Assembly: GCA_003220495.1 (NCBI GenBank)
Contig: QHSP01000054.1
Location: 1 to 49,405 of the forward strand
Direction: 5' to 3'
Origin: Candidatus Rokuibacteriota bacterium
GTDB taxonomy: Bacteria; Methylomirabilota; Methylomirabilia; Rokubacteriales; CSP1-6
Length of the DNA stretch: 49,405 nucleotides
The notes below the pieces were generated by a model. It made no database searches. It had not been told where the DNA came from and saw only the letters and a program-made list of their open reading frames with translations. Below are positions 15,837 through 24,998 of this stretch, one piece after another. The translations under genes and the position numbers were made by a program. Within the stretch, counting starts at the first letter, position 1. Each line of letters opens with the position of its first letter.

Positions 15837-17084
15837 GTGCCTTCGAATCTGCGCCACAACCTGGCGGCGCTCGGCGCCGACTACGCGCTCTTCGTCGTGG
15901 GGCTCGCGTTCGCGTCGCAGTCCACGATCCTGCCGGCCTTCGCGGCGTATCTCGGCGCGCCGAACGTCGTGATCGGCGCGATCCCCGCGGTGATGACGCT
16001 CGGCTGGTTCATGCCTTCGCTGTTCGCCGCCGGCCACACCGAGACGCTCGAGCAGAAGCTGCCGTTCGTCCTGCGCCACACGGTCTGGGAGCGCGTCCCG
16101 TTCGTCGTGCTGGCGCTCGCCGCGTTCTTCCTCGCCGACCGCGCCCCGGCGCTGACGCTCGGCGTGATGCTCCTGGTGCTGCTGGTCGTCACGGGTGTCG
16201 GCGGCGTGCTCATGCCGGCGTGGATGGACGTGATCGGGCGCGTGATCCCGATGACCCTGCGCGGGCGGTTCTTTGGCTTTGCCAACCTCGCGGCCAGCGC
16301 GGGCGGCCTGGCCGCGAGCGTCGTGACGGCGAGCATCCTCGCGACGGTCCCGGCGCCGGCCAGCTACGGTCTGTGCTTCGTGGGCGCGTCTCTGTGTCTC
16401 GCGCTCTCGTTCGCCGCGCTCGTGGTCGTCCGCGAGCCGGCCTCGACCTCGTCGGCCCCCGCCGTGCCGCTCCGCGAATACCTCGGCCGGATCCCGGCAC
16501 TCCTCGGGCGCGATCCGAATCTAGCGTGGTATCTCACCGCCCGGGCGTTCGGCGTGGTCGGTTCGATCGGCAGCGGCTTCTATACGGTGTACGCGCTCCG
16601 GGCCTGGGACGCGCCGGCCGCGCAGGCCGGCGTCTTCACCACGCTCCTGTTCCTCGGCCAGATGGTGGGGAACACGGCGCTGGGCTGGCTGGCCGACCGC
16701 CGGGGCCATCGTCTGGTGATCATCCTCGGTCTCGCCGCGACCCTCGCCGGCAACCTCATGGCCATCGCCGCGCCCACGCTCGGCGCCTTCGGCGTGGTGT
16801 TCGTGCTGATGGGCATCCAGATCGCCGCCATGAACGTGTCCAACCTGAACGTGATGCTGGAGTTCGCGCCGGCGCCGTCGGAGCGGCCGACGTACGTCGG
16901 CCTCGGCACGACGCTGGTGGCGCCGATCGCGTTTGGCGCGCCGCTGGCGGCAGGACTCCTGGCGGACGCGGTCGGCTTCCTCGCGGTGTTCTTCGTGGCG
17001 GCCGTCGCCGTCAGCGCGGCGCTGGCGCTCCTGATCGCGCGGGTGCGCGACCCGCGAGCCATGGTGGCGCCGCGCGCCGCCTGA
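15837..17084 (+). CDS. MFS transporter
   Basis: A 415-residue inner-membrane transporter with about 12 hydrophobic segments. The loop after helix 8 carries GWLADRRGHRLV, the major facilitator motif A, and TLRGRFFGFANLAA sits at the mid-protein loop. The start is GTG 15837, four bases after the hyuA stop, so it probably belongs to the hyuA operon and may import the cyclic amide or export its product. The substrate is not predictable from sequence. Confidence 0.82.
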   Translation: MPSNLRHNLAALGADYALFVVGLAFASQSTILPAFAAYLGAPNVVIGAIPAVMTLGWFMPSLFAAGHTETLEQKLPFVLRHTVWERVPFVVLALAAFFLADRAPALTLGVMLLVLLVVTGVGGVLMPAWMDVIGRVIPMTLRGRFFGFANLAASAGGLAASVVTASILATVPAPASYGLCFVGASLCLALSFAALVVVREPASTSSAPAVPLREYLGRIPALLGRDPNLAWYLTARAFGVVGSIGSGFYTVYALRAWDAPAAQAGVFTTLLFLGQMVGNTALGWLADRRGHRLVIILGLAATLAGNLMAIAAPTLGAFGVVFVLMGIQIAAMNVSNLNVMLEFAPAPSERPTYVGLGTTLVAPIAFGAPLAAGLLADAVGFLAVFFVAAVAVSAALALLIARVRDPRAMVAPRAA

Positions 17085-17087
17085 GCG

Positions 17088-17429
17088 TCACTTCGGTCGC
17101 TTGACGCGCTCGATGGCCGGGTCGTCGACGACCGGCTGATCGCTCGCCAGCGCCAGCGCGATCGTGGCGCCCGGCTCGACCAGCAGATCGATCTCGGCCA
17201 CCCGTTTCGTGAACGCCGCGAGGATCACCCCCTGGTCGGTCTGGATCTTCACCAGGACACGATTGCCCTCGCGCTGCTTCTGGATGACCTGGCCTTCGAC
17301 GACGCGAGCCTTCAGCCGCAGCTCTTTCGGCAGATAGGGATCGAGCCGCGGCGGGACGTAGACCGTTCCGGCCACGCCGAGGGTGGCGCCGACCAGGAGC
17401 GTCACGATCAGAATGATCCAGCCTCTCAT
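17088..17429 (-). CDS. Small membrane-anchored protein of unknown function
   Basis: A 113-residue protein with one N-terminal membrane helix (WIILIVTLLVGATLGVAG) and a predicted beta-rich soluble part (ARVVEGQVIQKQREGNRVLVKIQTDQGVILAAF). No family recognised. Its ATG overlaps the tatA stop (ATGA), so it is co-translated with the twin-arginine component. A link to protein export is possible but is only contextual. Confidence 0.72.
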   Translation of the reverse strand: MRGWIILIVTLLVGATLGVAGTVYVPPRLDPYLPKELRLKARVVEGQVIQKQREGNRVLVKIQTDQGVILAAFTKRVAEIDLLVEPGATIALALASDQPVVDDPAIERVKRPK

Positions 17430-17608
17430 TTGGCCTCAGGCTTCCCGGAGGCCGGCGCCGGCGGCTTCGGCTCCGGCGCGTCCTCGAGCCCCTTTTTGAA
17501 TTCGACGAGCGCCCGGCCGAGCGAGCGGGACAGCTCGGGCAGCTTCTTGGCCCCGAAGAAAAAGGCGCCGAGCGCCAGCGCGATGAGCAGATCCTGCGTA
17601 CCAATCAT
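17426..17608 (-). CDS. tatA: Sec-independent protein translocase subunit TatA/E
   Basis: A 60-residue protein with the TatA plan: a short N-terminal membrane helix (DLLIALALGAFFFG), the hinge AKKLPELSRSLG, an amphipathic helix (RALVEFKKGLED) and a Pro/Ala/Lys-rich tail. It forms the pore-like part of the twin-arginine export system for folded proteins. At least one likely client, the MsrP precursor at 31.5 kb, is encoded in the same window. TatB and TatC are not here. Confidence 0.9.
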   Translation of the reverse strand: MIGTQDLLIALALGAFFFGAKKLPELSRSLGRALVEFKKGLEDAPEPKPPAPASGKPEAK

Positions 17609-17745
17609 GGTGGTGCTCCTTCGTCCGCGCAGAGGTCAGCACGTGGTGGCCGGCGATCCCGGCGTTGTGCGCGCTGCAGGCCGTCGCGGGGCGGGGGGCC
17701 CCGCCGGCCGAGGCGCGACTGTAAATAGTCGTCGCGTCGGACCAC

Positions 17746-18036
17746 TCAGGCGGACGGTGGAGCACGAACCGCGGGTGCTGCGAGTGCGAAGGCGCGCTCG
17801 GCCTGTCCGACCGTGAGCGCGACACGGCCCAGGCGGATGGCGTGAGACTCGACGCCGACGACCGGCGTCTCCAGCGGCGAATCCATGCCGGCGACCGCCA
17901 GGACCACGTCGTCTCCGTCGGCGGCGTCGTAGAAGCCGCCGATCCAGCCGGGATCGGGCGGGCTCGCGCTGGCCAACGGTCCGAGCGTGGAGAGGACCAG
18001 CACGAGGAGCGCGGTCACGGGGAGCCGCAGAATCAT
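17746..18036 (-). CDS. Small secreted protein of unknown function
   Basis: A 96-residue protein with a signal peptide (ILRLPVTALLVLVLSTLGPLASA) followed by SPPDPGWIGGFYDAADGDDVVLAV. The mature part is about 70 residues and contains no cysteine. I do not recognise a named family, although the DPGWIGGFYD-type start looks like a conserved motif. The 137 bases between it and tatA contain nothing recognisable. Confidence 0.65.
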   Translation of the reverse strand: MILRLPVTALLVLVLSTLGPLASASPPDPGWIGGFYDAADGDDVVLAVAGMDSPLETPVVGVESHAIRLGRVALTVGQAERAFALAAPAVRAPPSA

Positions 18037-18192
18037 CGGTGCTATTGTAGCCCACCTGCGCGTGCCGCCTCGTCGAGTGCAAGCGCCCGCGTGATCGCGC
18101 GACGCTTCGGATTCACCGGCCGAAGGTTCCGGCCGCGGACGTTCTGAACGCGCGCACGGCGCGTCCGGTGCGCCCGCCGCCGTGCGGATCGC

Positions 18193-18660
18193 TCACGCGT
18201 CCGGCTTCGGCCCGAAGCGATAGACGCTCGTGTCCCGCACGTGAAAGCCCGATTTTTCGTAGAGCCGGTGCGCGGCCTGCCGCGATTGACGGGACGTGAG
18301 GTCGACGGTCTTGGCGCCTCGCTGCTTGGCCAGATTCACCGCCGACAGGGTCAGCGCCTCGCCGACGCCGCGGCCGCGGGCCGCACTGTCGACGACGACG
18401 TCCTCGATCCACGCGCGCATCGCGGTCGGGATGCGGAAGATCACCAGGGTCAAGGTGCCGACGATTCGGCCGCCGGCGCTGGGGTCGCGCGCCAGGAGCA
18501 CGGTGTTGTGCGGAGAGGCGATGATCTCCGTCAGCGCCTCGCGGGTCAGCGGGATGGCTGACGACGACAGCTGAGGCAGCAGACGCGCGAACGCCTCCAC
18601 AACCTCGGCGGTCGCGGCATCTGCGACGCTGATTTCGACCTGGCCTTTGCGCTGCGCCAT
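18193..18660 (-). CDS. GNAT-family N-acetyltransferase
   Basis: A 155-residue acetyltransferase with the acetyl-CoA loop at SAARGRGVGEALTLSAV, preceded by WIEDVVVDS and followed by AAHRLYEKSGFHVRDTSVYRF, the standard C-terminal GNAT motif. The acceptor substrate is unknown. It reads in the same direction as the cupin gene upstream of it. Confidence 0.87.
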   Translation of the reverse strand: MAQRKGQVEISVADAATAEVVEAFARLLPQLSSSAIPLTREALTEIIASPHNTVLLARDPSAGGRIVGTLTLVIFRIPTAMRAWIEDVVVDSAARGRGVGEALTLSAVNLAKQRGAKTVDLTSRQSRQAAHRLYEKSGFHVRDTSVYRFGPKPDA

Positions 18661-18690
18661 CGGAGCGTCCGCCTCGAGCGGGACCGAAAG

Positions 18691-19041
18691 CTACGTCAAC
18701 GGCACGTAGTCGTACTCGCCGATACCCTGGAGAACGAGAAAGACGGCCGAGCTCTCGCCGCCATTGGTGACCAGATGCGGGCGGCGGGCGCGCACCGTGT
18801 ACGTTTCGCCCGGCGACAGGCACACTTCTTCCTTCGGATCGCGCAGGAAGAGACGCAAGCGGCCCTGGAGCACGTAGAAGGTGTCCTCGATGTTGTTGTG
18901 ATAGTGCCAGGGCACTTGCTGGCGCGGCCCGATCTGGAGCTCCGAGATCCGGAAGCCCGGGCGCTCCGCGTGGCGAGCCCGGCGCTCGACTTCGTAGAGG
19001 TGGCTCGCGTCCTTCATCCCTTCGCGTTCGACGGCTTCCAT
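18691..19041 (-). CDS. Cupin-domain protein
   Basis: A 116-residue single-cupin protein. Motif 1 is visible at VPWHYHNNIEDTFYVLQGRLRLFL (metal ligands HxH and E) and motif 2 at LSPGETYTVRARRPHLVTNGG. ATG 19041 was chosen because GGGAGG lies eight bases before it; the longer frame from 19092 has no such site. The function could be enzymatic or sugar/ligand binding; the sequence does not decide. Confidence 0.85.
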   Translation of the reverse strand: MEAVEREGMKDASHLYEVERRARHAERPGFRISELQIGPRQQVPWHYHNNIEDTFYVLQGRLRLFLRDPKEEVCLSPGETYTVRARRPHLVTNGGESSAVFLVLQGIGEYDYVPLT

Positions 19042-19190
19042 GGCGCGCCTCCCTTCCGCGGCGATGGTACCGGCCGTGCGCCGATCGATCAAGGGCGTCG
19101 CGGCGCCTCATGGCACCTCGGGTGAGGACGGCTGGCGGGAGTCGAGCGGCTAGGTATACCATCGCGGCACCGTCATTCGGGGAGATGCCA

Positions 19191-19982
19191 ATGGGCCAGG
19201 ACCTGCTGGAAGTCGTCAAGGATGGTGTCGCCGTGCTCACGCTGAATCGTCCCGACAGGCTCAACGCGCTGTCGGGGCCAATGCTCACGGCCATGCTCGA
19301 GGCGCTGCCGCGCCTCGCCGACGATCCGGAGGTCGGCGTGGTCGTCCTGACCGGCGCGGGTCGAGGCTTCTGCGCCGGCGGCGACGTGAAGGCCATGGCC
19401 GAAGGCCGGGAGTTCAGCGGGACCTTCGAGGACAAAGCGCAGTCGCTCCGCGCGGCCATGGAGGTCTCACGGTGGCTTCACGAGATGCCCAAGGTGACGA
19501 TCGCGATGGTGCGAGGCGCGGCGGCGGGCGCGGGCCTCTCCCTGGCGCTGGCGTGCGACCTGCGCGTGGCGAGCGACACCGCGCGGTTCGCGACGGCCTT
19601 CGCGCGTGTCGGTTACTCAGGCGACTTCGGCGGAAGCTGGTATCTCACGCAGCTCGTCGGCACGGCGAAGGCGCGCGAGCTTTACTACACGGCCGACATC
19701 GTGGACGCGCAGCAGGCGCTGGCGCTCGGCATCGCGAACCGTGTGGTGCCCGATACTCGGCTCGAGGAGGAGGCGATGGCGCTGGCCGGGCGGTTGGCCC
19801 GTGGGCCGCGCGTCGCGTACAGATATATGAAGCGGAACTTCAACGCAGCAGAGAGCGGGACGCTCAAAGACTCGCTCGACCTCGAGGCCTGGCACCACAC
19901 GCGGTGCGGAATGACCGAGGACCATCGGGAGGCGGCGAAGGCATTCGTCGAGAAGCGCGAGCCGGTCTTCAAGGGTCGCTGA
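19191..19982 (+). CDS. Enoyl-CoA hydratase/isomerase family protein
   Basis: A 263-residue crotonase-fold enzyme. It shows the oxyanion-hole stretch GAGRGFCAGGDVKAMAEG and the second conserved loop RGAAAGAGLSLALACDLRVASDTARF. It probably hydrates or isomerises a CoA thioester in fatty-acid or aromatic-acid breakdown. ATG 19191 was chosen because GGGGAG lies six bases upstream. The stop overlaps the tenA start (TGATG), so the two genes are translated together. Confidence 0.88.
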   Translation: MGQDLLEVVKDGVAVLTLNRPDRLNALSGPMLTAMLEALPRLADDPEVGVVVLTGAGRGFCAGGDVKAMAEGREFSGTFEDKAQSLRAAMEVSRWLHEMPKVTIAMVRGAAAGAGLSLALACDLRVASDTARFATAFARVGYSGDFGGSWYLTQLVGTAKARELYYTADIVDAQQALALGIANRVVPDTRLEEEAMALAGRLARGPRVAYRYMKRNFNAAESGTLKDSLDLEAWHHTRCGMTEDHREAAKAFVEKREPVFKGR

Positions 19983-20647
19983 TGGGCTTCACTGGCGAGC
20001 TCTGGAAGTCGATCGAGCCCACCTACGCGGCGATCCTGCGCCATCCATTTCTCCGCGGCTTGACGGATGGCTCACTCCCGCGCGAGAGCTTCAAGTTCTA
20101 CGCGGTCCAGGACGCGCTCTACCTGCGCGAGTTCGCCCGCGCGCTGTCACTCGCAGGGGCCCGGGCGCCCCAGGACGACTGGATCATCATGTTCAACGAG
20201 CACGCCGCCGGCGCGCTCAAGGTCGAACGCTCGCTTCACGAAAGCTTTTTCCAGGACTTCGGACTGACGCAGGAGGCCGTCGCGTCGACACCGCTGGCGC
20301 CGACGAATCTGGCGTACACGAGCTACCTGCTGGCCGTTGCGTATGGCTCGCCCTTCCACGAGGCGCTCGCGGCGCTGTTGCCCTGCTACTGGATCTACTG
20401 GGAGGTCGGCAAGGAGCTCGAGCGCGCCGGCTCTGCCGACCCGCTCTACAAGCGATGGATCGGCACGTATGCTTCGGAAGAGTTCGGCTCTGTCGTGCGA
20501 GCGGTGCTCTCGGCAGCGGACCAGGTGGCGGCTGGCTTGAGGCCGCCGGAGCGGGAGGCGATGCGGCGGCATTTCGTCACGACGAGCCGCTATGAGTGGA
20601 TGTTCTGGGACATGGGCTTGCGGCGCGAAACGTGGCCCAGCTGGTGA
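19982..20647 (+). CDS. tenA: TenA-family thiaminase II / aminopyrimidine aminohydrolase
   Basis: A 221-residue helical protein that hydrolyses thiamin-breakdown aminopyrimidine for salvage. The catalytic residues fall at the same numbers as in Bacillus TenA: Asp44 (AVQDALYL), Cys135 (LLPCYWIYWEVG) and Glu205 (SRYEWMFWDMG). The ATG overlaps the stop of the hydratase. No thiamin riboswitch is visible upstream, and linkage to a crotonase and a TPR gene is unusual. Confidence 0.9.
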   Translation: MGFTGELWKSIEPTYAAILRHPFLRGLTDGSLPRESFKFYAVQDALYLREFARALSLAGARAPQDDWIIMFNEHAAGALKVERSLHESFFQDFGLTQEAVASTPLAPTNLAYTSYLLAVAYGSPFHEALAALLPCYWIYWEVGKELERAGSADPLYKRWIGTYASEEFGSVVRAVLSAADQVAAGLRPPEREAMRRHFVTTSRYEWMFWDMGLRRETWPSW

Positions 20648-20651
20648 GTCG

Positions 20652-21137
20652 GTGAGCAGGCCGGAGCGCTTCGCGCAAGCCACGGAAATCTGGCAGGAAG
20701 CCTATCGTCACCAGATGCAGGGGGAGCTCGACCGCGCGATCGAGCTCTATCGCCGCTCGATCGAGGTTTGCCCGACGGCCGAGGCCCACACCTTCCTCGG
20801 CTGGACGTATAGCTTCCAGGGCCGCCTCGACGAGGCGACGCACGAGTGCATGCGGGCCATCGAGGTCGATCCTGACTTCGGAAACCCTTACAACGACATA
20901 GGGTGTTACCTGATGCAGCAGGGCAAGCTCGACGAGGCCGTGCCCTGGCTCGAGCGGGCAAAGCAGGCCAAGCGCTACGAGCCGCGGCAATTCCCCTACA
21001 TGAATCTCGCGCGGATCCATGTAAAACAGGGGAGGTGGTGGGACGCGTTGCGCGAGTTCGAAGGCGCCGTGCGTCTGGCTCCCGGCGACACTGAACTCCG
21101 GCGGGCGCTGCACTCGCTTCGCGGTCGTCTGAACTAA
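20652..21137 (+). CDS. TPR-repeat protein
   Basis: A 161-residue soluble protein built of about three to four tetratricopeptide repeats (for example ATEIWQEAYRHQMQGELDRA, FLGWTYSFQGRLDEAT, NDIGCYLMQQGKLDEAVP, NLARIHVKQGRWWDAL). Such repeats mediate protein-protein contact. The start is GTG 20652, four bases after the tenA stop, so it is the third gene of the hydratase-tenA operon. The partner is unknown. Confidence 0.85.
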   Translation: MSRPERFAQATEIWQEAYRHQMQGELDRAIELYRRSIEVCPTAEAHTFLGWTYSFQGRLDEATHECMRAIEVDPDFGNPYNDIGCYLMQQGKLDEAVPWLERAKQAKRYEPRQFPYMNLARIHVKQGRWWDALREFEGAVRLAPGDTELRRALHSLRGRLN

Positions 21138-21306
21138 CGTGGCCGTCAGCGGGCTGACTCCGGTGTGTCGCGAAGCTGAACACCGTGGACGCACGCCGCG
21201 GCAGCTTTTCCGCAGAAACACTCACGTCCAAACCTGGCGACCCGGTTGCATTGGTGTCGTCGCGAGCCCGACCGCTACAGGTCTGGGCACCAATGAGGAG
21301 GTGGCT

Positions 21307-21957
21307 ATGCGACAGGCTGTGATGGTCGGGATGGTGCTACCTGCTGCGCTGATGCTCGTCAGCGGCTGCGCCACCAAGAAGTGGGTGACCGAGTACGTCG
21401 GCAAGAAGGAAGTCGAGATCGACCAGCGGTTCACCGGAGTCGACAAGAAGGTGACCGAAGAGACCCAGCGGGTCGACCAGAAGGTCGAGGGAGTGGATAC
21501 CCGGCTGAAGTCGGCCGAGGGATCGCTCACCCAGACTAAGGACCGCGCGGATACCGCTTATACCAAGGCCGACGAGACGAACAGCCGGTTGACCCGGCTG
21601 TGGTCCAACCGCAACTCGCGGAACCAGGTCGAGACCTACCAGGTCCTGTTCGGCTTCGACAAGTGGGATCTGGGCGACAATGCCCAGACCACGCTGGTCA
21701 GTATCATCAAGGAGCTGAAGGAGAACCCGAATCTGACGGTCGATCTCCAGGGCTACGCCGACCCCGTCGGATCGTATCCCTACAACGTCGGACTGAGTCA
21801 GCGTCGGGTCGAGTCGGTTCGTCGCTTCCTCGTCGAGAAGGGCATCGAGCTCCCGAGGATCCACCTCATCGGGCTCGGCCCCATCGCAGAGAAGGGGACG
21901 CCCAACGCCGAGAAGCGGAAGGTGACCGTGCGGTTGATGGTCAACAAGGAAGACTAG
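21307..21957 (+). CDS. OmpA-family outer-membrane lipoprotein
   Basis: A 216-residue protein. The signal peptide ends in a lipobox (MLVSGC), a long predicted coiled coil (about 25-100, heptad-like VDKKVTEETQRVDQKVEGVD) follows, and an OmpA C-terminal peptidoglycan-binding domain (about 110-215) contains LQGYADPVGSYPYNVGLSQRR and GLGPIAEKGTP. It should sit in the outer membrane and grip the cell wall. GAGGAGG lies just before ATG 21307. The 169 bases upstream contain no gene. Confidence 0.9.
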   Translation: MRQAVMVGMVLPAALMLVSGCATKKWVTEYVGKKEVEIDQRFTGVDKKVTEETQRVDQKVEGVDTRLKSAEGSLTQTKDRADTAYTKADETNSRLTRLWSNRNSRNQVETYQVLFGFDKWDLGDNAQTTLVSIIKELKENPNLTVDLQGYADPVGSYPYNVGLSQRRVESVRRFLVEKGIELPRIHLIGLGPIAEKGTPNAEKRKVTVRLMVNKED

Positions 21958-21973
21958 TCGGCTCAGGATCTCA

Positions 21974-22005
21974 GGGACGCGTCCGGAGCGCTCCGGGCGC
22001 GTCCC
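21974..22005. terminator. Long GC hairpin between convergent genes
   Basis: GGGACGCG pairs with CGCGTCCC, then a T/G mismatch, then CCGGAG pairs with CTCCGG around a central CG: 14 paired bases in all. It sits between the OmpA gene and the convergent dehalogenase gene. No T-tract. Confidence 0.65.
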
Positions 22006-22023
22006 CAGCCCCGACCCCGAAAG

Positions 22024-22899
22024 TCAGCCCCGTCGAACAAAGTCCGCGAGCGCCCAGCCGATCTCGTTCGGCGAATCCTCCTGAACGAAGTGACTGCCCC
22101 TCACCGTGACTTCGCGCTGATTGGGCCAGCGGCGGCAGAATTCCCGCTGCGCACCCACGAGGATCGACCCAGGATCCGCGTTGATGAAGAGCTTGGGTAT
22201 CGGACTCTTCGCGAGCCACTCACCGTATTCCTTCACGATCCGGACGACGTCCGCGGGCTCCCCGTCCACCGGAATCTCACGCGGCCAGGTGAGGGTGGGT
22301 CGCCGTGACTCGCCGGCCTCGCGATACGGAGTCCGGTAACGATCCATCTCCTCGGGGGTGAGGCCGCGAACGACGCTCGCGGGGAGGATCCGCTCGACGA
22401 AGACGTTCTTCTGCAGCACCATCTCCTCGCCGGCGGGTGAGCGCATCCCCTGGAAGACCCTTCGCGCCGCCTCGGGCCACTCCTGCCAGGTCACCGGCCG
22501 GACGATCGCTTCCATGTAGGCAACGCCCTTGACGCTTTCGGGATGGCGTCGGGCCCAGTGGAAGCCGAGCGCCGAGCCCCAGTCGTGCACGACGAGCACG
22601 ACGTTGCGTGAGAGTCCCAGCGCCTCGAACCAGCCGTCGAGATATCGCGTGTGGTCTACGAACCGATAGGTCCCAGCGGGCGCCTTGCCCGAGTCGCCCA
22701 TACCGACCAGGTCGGGGGCCAGGCAGCGGTGCTCGCCCGCGACGTGAGGGATGACGTTGCGCCAGAGATAGGACGACGTCGGGTTGCCATGCAGGAAGAC
22801 GATCGGTTCCCCGACGCCGGTGTCGACGTAGGCCATTTCAGTATCCAGGACTCGGACACGCTTTCGGGGGTGCGGGTCGCCAGCGGAAAGAGGACTCAT
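22024..22899 (-). CDS. dhaA: Haloalkane dehalogenase
   Basis: A 291-residue alpha/beta hydrolase that cleaves carbon-halogen bonds with water. The class II (DhaA) pattern is complete: halide-binding Asn39 ([14 protein letters not shown]) and Trp107, nucleophile Asp106 ([14 protein letters not shown]), catalytic acid Glu130 (AYMEAIVRP) and base His270 ([10 protein letters not shown]). ATG 22899 was chosen; the upstream extension to 23019 is not family-like. Some near relatives act on epoxides or esters, but this residue set favours dehalogenase. It is divergent from an MFS gene. Confidence 0.9.
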   Translation of the reverse strand: MSPLSAGDPHPRKRVRVLDTEMAYVDTGVGEPIVFLHGNPTSSYLWRNVIPHVAGEHRCLAPDLVGMGDSGKAPAGTYRFVDHTRYLDGWFEALGLSRNVVLVVHDWGSALGFHWARRHPESVKGVAYMEAIVRPVTWQEWPEAARRVFQGMRSPAGEEMVLQKNVFVERILPASVVRGLTPEEMDRYRTPYREAGESRRPTLTWPREIPVDGEPADVVRIVKEYGEWLAKSPIPKLFINADPGSILVGAQREFCRRWPNQREVTVRGSHFVQEDSPNEIGWALADFVRRG

Positions 22900-23051
22900 G
22901 CGCCCGATTGTAGCCGACCCGGATCGTCGGTGTGACGCAGGGTTAGCGAGCATCATCGGGAAGCGAGGCCGGTGCCCGCAGATGCGACATAATCGCTGTG
23001 GGACGGTTTCAGGGTTCAACCCGCTGTCCCGGCCAAGCCCCGAGGACGGAG

Positions 23052-24254
23052 ATGATCGGATCGCGATTCAGCCCTGAGACCCGCCGCGCTCTCCGGGTCG
23101 ACATCTCGGCGACGCTCCTGTTCACCGTGTTCGCGGGGTTGACCGGCCCGTTCCTCGGCCTGATTCTGCGGCGAGAGCTCGGCGCCACACCGCTCCAGCT
23201 GGCCGTGATGTCCTCGGCGTGCGGCGCGTGCCTGCTCCTCTCGCTCCTGTGGGCGCGAGCATTCCATGGACGTCCTCCGCTGCCGTACCTCGTCTGGCCC
23301 GGCTTCGTGGCCCGGGGCGTGTTCCTGCTGGTCCCCTTCGTCAGCTCGGCCTGGTCGTTCGTCGGCCTCGTGATCGCCCGGGACTTCTTCGGCGCCGCGG
23401 TGGCGCCGGCTCAGGCAGCGGTCGTCGAGCGGGTCTACCCGCGCGCTCAGCGCGGTCGTGCGCTCGGCCTCGTCAGGATGGCCGGGGCAGTGCTGGGAAT
23501 CGGGCTCGCGCTCGGCGCCGGTCAGCTCTTCGATCGGGTCGGCTACCGCTGGATCTTCGTCGCGGCCGCCGTGCTCGGGATGGCCGCGAGCCTCCGTCTG
23601 CGACGGCTCGCCGTGCCCGAGCCCGAGAACGGAGCCGGCGAAGCGCCGGCGGGGCTCCTCGACGCTTGGCAGACGGTGCGCGACGACCACGCCTTCCGAC
23701 GCCTCCTGATCGCATCCTTTCTGTTCGGCTTCGGCTGCTGGATCCAGACGCCGGCGCAGCCGCTCCTGCTCGTCGACGTGCTCCAGGTGACCGCCTCGCA
23801 GGTGGGCGTGCTCGCGTCGGTGGCCGCGGTTGCGACGCTCGCCGGTAGCGCGTACTTGGGCTGGCTCGTCGATCGCAAGTCGAGTCTCGAGGCGCTGCGC
23901 GTGATGTACCTCCTGGGCGCGACGACGCCGCTCATCTACTACCTCGCCTGGAGTCCCTGGGTGCTGGTCGCGAGCGCCGTCACCGACTCGCTGGTGTCCG
24001 TCGGTCTCGAGCTCGTGTGGATGATGGCCGTCATCGACGTCGCTGGGCCTCAGCGGACCGCCCAGTACGTGGCAATCGGTGCGACGCTGACGGGGGTCCG
24101 TGGCATCACGGGGCCGCTCGTCGGCGGGCTCGTCATCCACTCTTTCGGCATCCACGCGGTCTATCTCATGGCGGCGATTCTCATGTTCTCCGGTGCCTGG
24201 CTCGCCGGCCGCGAGCTGAGGGTGCGGGTCACGGCGCCGGTGCTCACGCCCTGA
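23052..24254 (+). CDS. MFS transporter
   Basis: A 400-residue membrane protein with about 12 hydrophobic segments. It has an MFS-like loop at [24 protein letters not shown] and another at [19 protein letters not shown]. It is divergent from dhaA, with 150 bases between them, so a link to export of halide-containing or other organics is possible but unproven. ATG 23052 sits just behind GGACGGAG. A second ATG-free extension to 22998 was not used. Confidence 0.8.
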   Translation: MIGSRFSPETRRALRVDISATLLFTVFAGLTGPFLGLILRRELGATPLQLAVMSSACGACLLLSLLWARAFHGRPPLPYLVWPGFVARGVFLLVPFVSSAWSFVGLVIARDFFGAAVAPAQAAVVERVYPRAQRGRALGLVRMAGAVLGIGLALGAGQLFDRVGYRWIFVAAAVLGMAASLRLRRLAVPEPENGAGEAPAGLLDAWQTVRDDHAFRRLLIASFLFGFGCWIQTPAQPLLLVDVLQVTASQVGVLASVAAVATLAGSAYLGWLVDRKSSLEALRVMYLLGATTPLIYYLAWSPWVLVASAVTDSLVSVGLELVWMMAVIDVAGPQRTAQYVAIGATLTGVRGITGPLVGGLVIHSFGIHAVYLMAAILMFSGAWLAGRELRVRVTAPVLTP

Positions 24255-24267
24255 GCCCTGGGCGCGC

Positions 24268-24290
24268 TCGGCGGCGAGCCGGCCGTTTTT
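24268..24290 (+). terminator. Possible weak terminator after the MFS gene
   Basis: A short stem (TCGGC with GCCGG, including one G-T pair) is followed three bases later by TTTTT. The stem is short, so this is only a possible intrinsic terminator. Confidence 0.35.
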
Positions 24291-24325
24291 CGGTGTAGCC
24301 GGGATCTGGGCCGTATACTCTGGGG

Positions 24326-24943
24326 GTGAGCAAGATACTGACGACGATCGCCGCTGCGCTCCTGCTGCTGACGGCCTCGCCCGTGTGGGCCGGGCCCACC
24401 GACCAGCTCCGCGAATACACCGATCAGGTCGTCAAGGTCCTCGACGACCCGTCGATGGCGCGGCAAGATCGCCGCGCCGCGGTCCGGAAGATCGCCCACG
24501 AGGCGTTCGACATCAACGAGACGGCCCAGCGAGTTCTCGCCCGCCACTGGAAGGACCGTACGCCTGCCGAGCGCGAGGAATTCACCCAGCTCTTTGCCGA
24601 TCTTCTGGAGCGGACCTACATCGCGCGGATGGACGAGTACGGCGGCGAACGGATCAAGTACCTCAGCGAGGCGATCGACGGGAAGCTGGCCTCGGTCCGC
24701 GCGCGCATCCTGACGAGGACGGGGACCGAGGTGTCCGTCGAATCCCGCATGAACCTCCGCGGGGATCGGTGGCTGATCTACGACATCCTCATCGAGAACG
24801 TGAGCCTCGTGGCGAACTATCGCTCGCAGTTCGACCGGATCGTCCGATCGAGCTCCTACGAAGAGCTCGTGCGCCGGCTCAAGACCAAGCGCGACGAGTT
24901 CCTCAACGAGTCGGCCCCGCGCGCCCGTCGCTCCTCCGGGTAG
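24326..24943 (+). CDS. mlaC: MlaC/Ttg2D-family phospholipid-transport periplasmic protein
   Basis: A 205-residue protein with a signal peptide (ILTTIAAALLLLTASPVWAG) and the MlaC fold, shown by AVRKIAHEAFDINETAQRVLARHWKDRTPAEREEFTQLFADLLERTY and the later DRWLIYDILIENVSLVANYRSQF. It ferries phospholipid between the outer-membrane MlaA complex and the inner-membrane ABC complex. An MlaA gene is found 10 kb downstream, not adjacent; MlaFEDB are not in the window. The GTG start lies six bases after TATACT, so the transcript may be leaderless. Confidence 0.88.
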   Translation: MSKILTTIAAALLLLTASPVWAGPTDQLREYTDQVVKVLDDPSMARQDRRAAVRKIAHEAFDINETAQRVLARHWKDRTPAEREEFTQLFADLLERTYIARMDEYGGERIKYLSEAIDGKLASVRARILTRTGTEVSVESRMNLRGDRWLIYDILIENVSLVANYRSQFDRIVRSSSYEELVRRLKTKRDEFLNESAPRARRSSG

Positions 24944-24963
24944 CCACGGCCCGCGCCGGGGCG

Positions 24964-24991
24964 TTGACCCTCCGCCCCAATCTGTTAGATT
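24964..24991 (+). promoter_or_regulatory. Candidate promoter of the MoaD-like gene
   Basis: TTGACC (24964-24969), a 16-base spacer and TAGATT (24986-24991) resemble a housekeeping promoter. The GTG start follows the second box by seven bases, so the transcript would be leaderless. Confidence 0.4.
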
Positions 24992-24998
24992 TCGAAGG

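Noticed and set aside
13784-15859. 691-codon open frame on the minus strand opposite hyuA
   Set aside because: Same kind of GC shadow; the composition is unlike any protein family, and hyuA is unmistakable on the plus strand.
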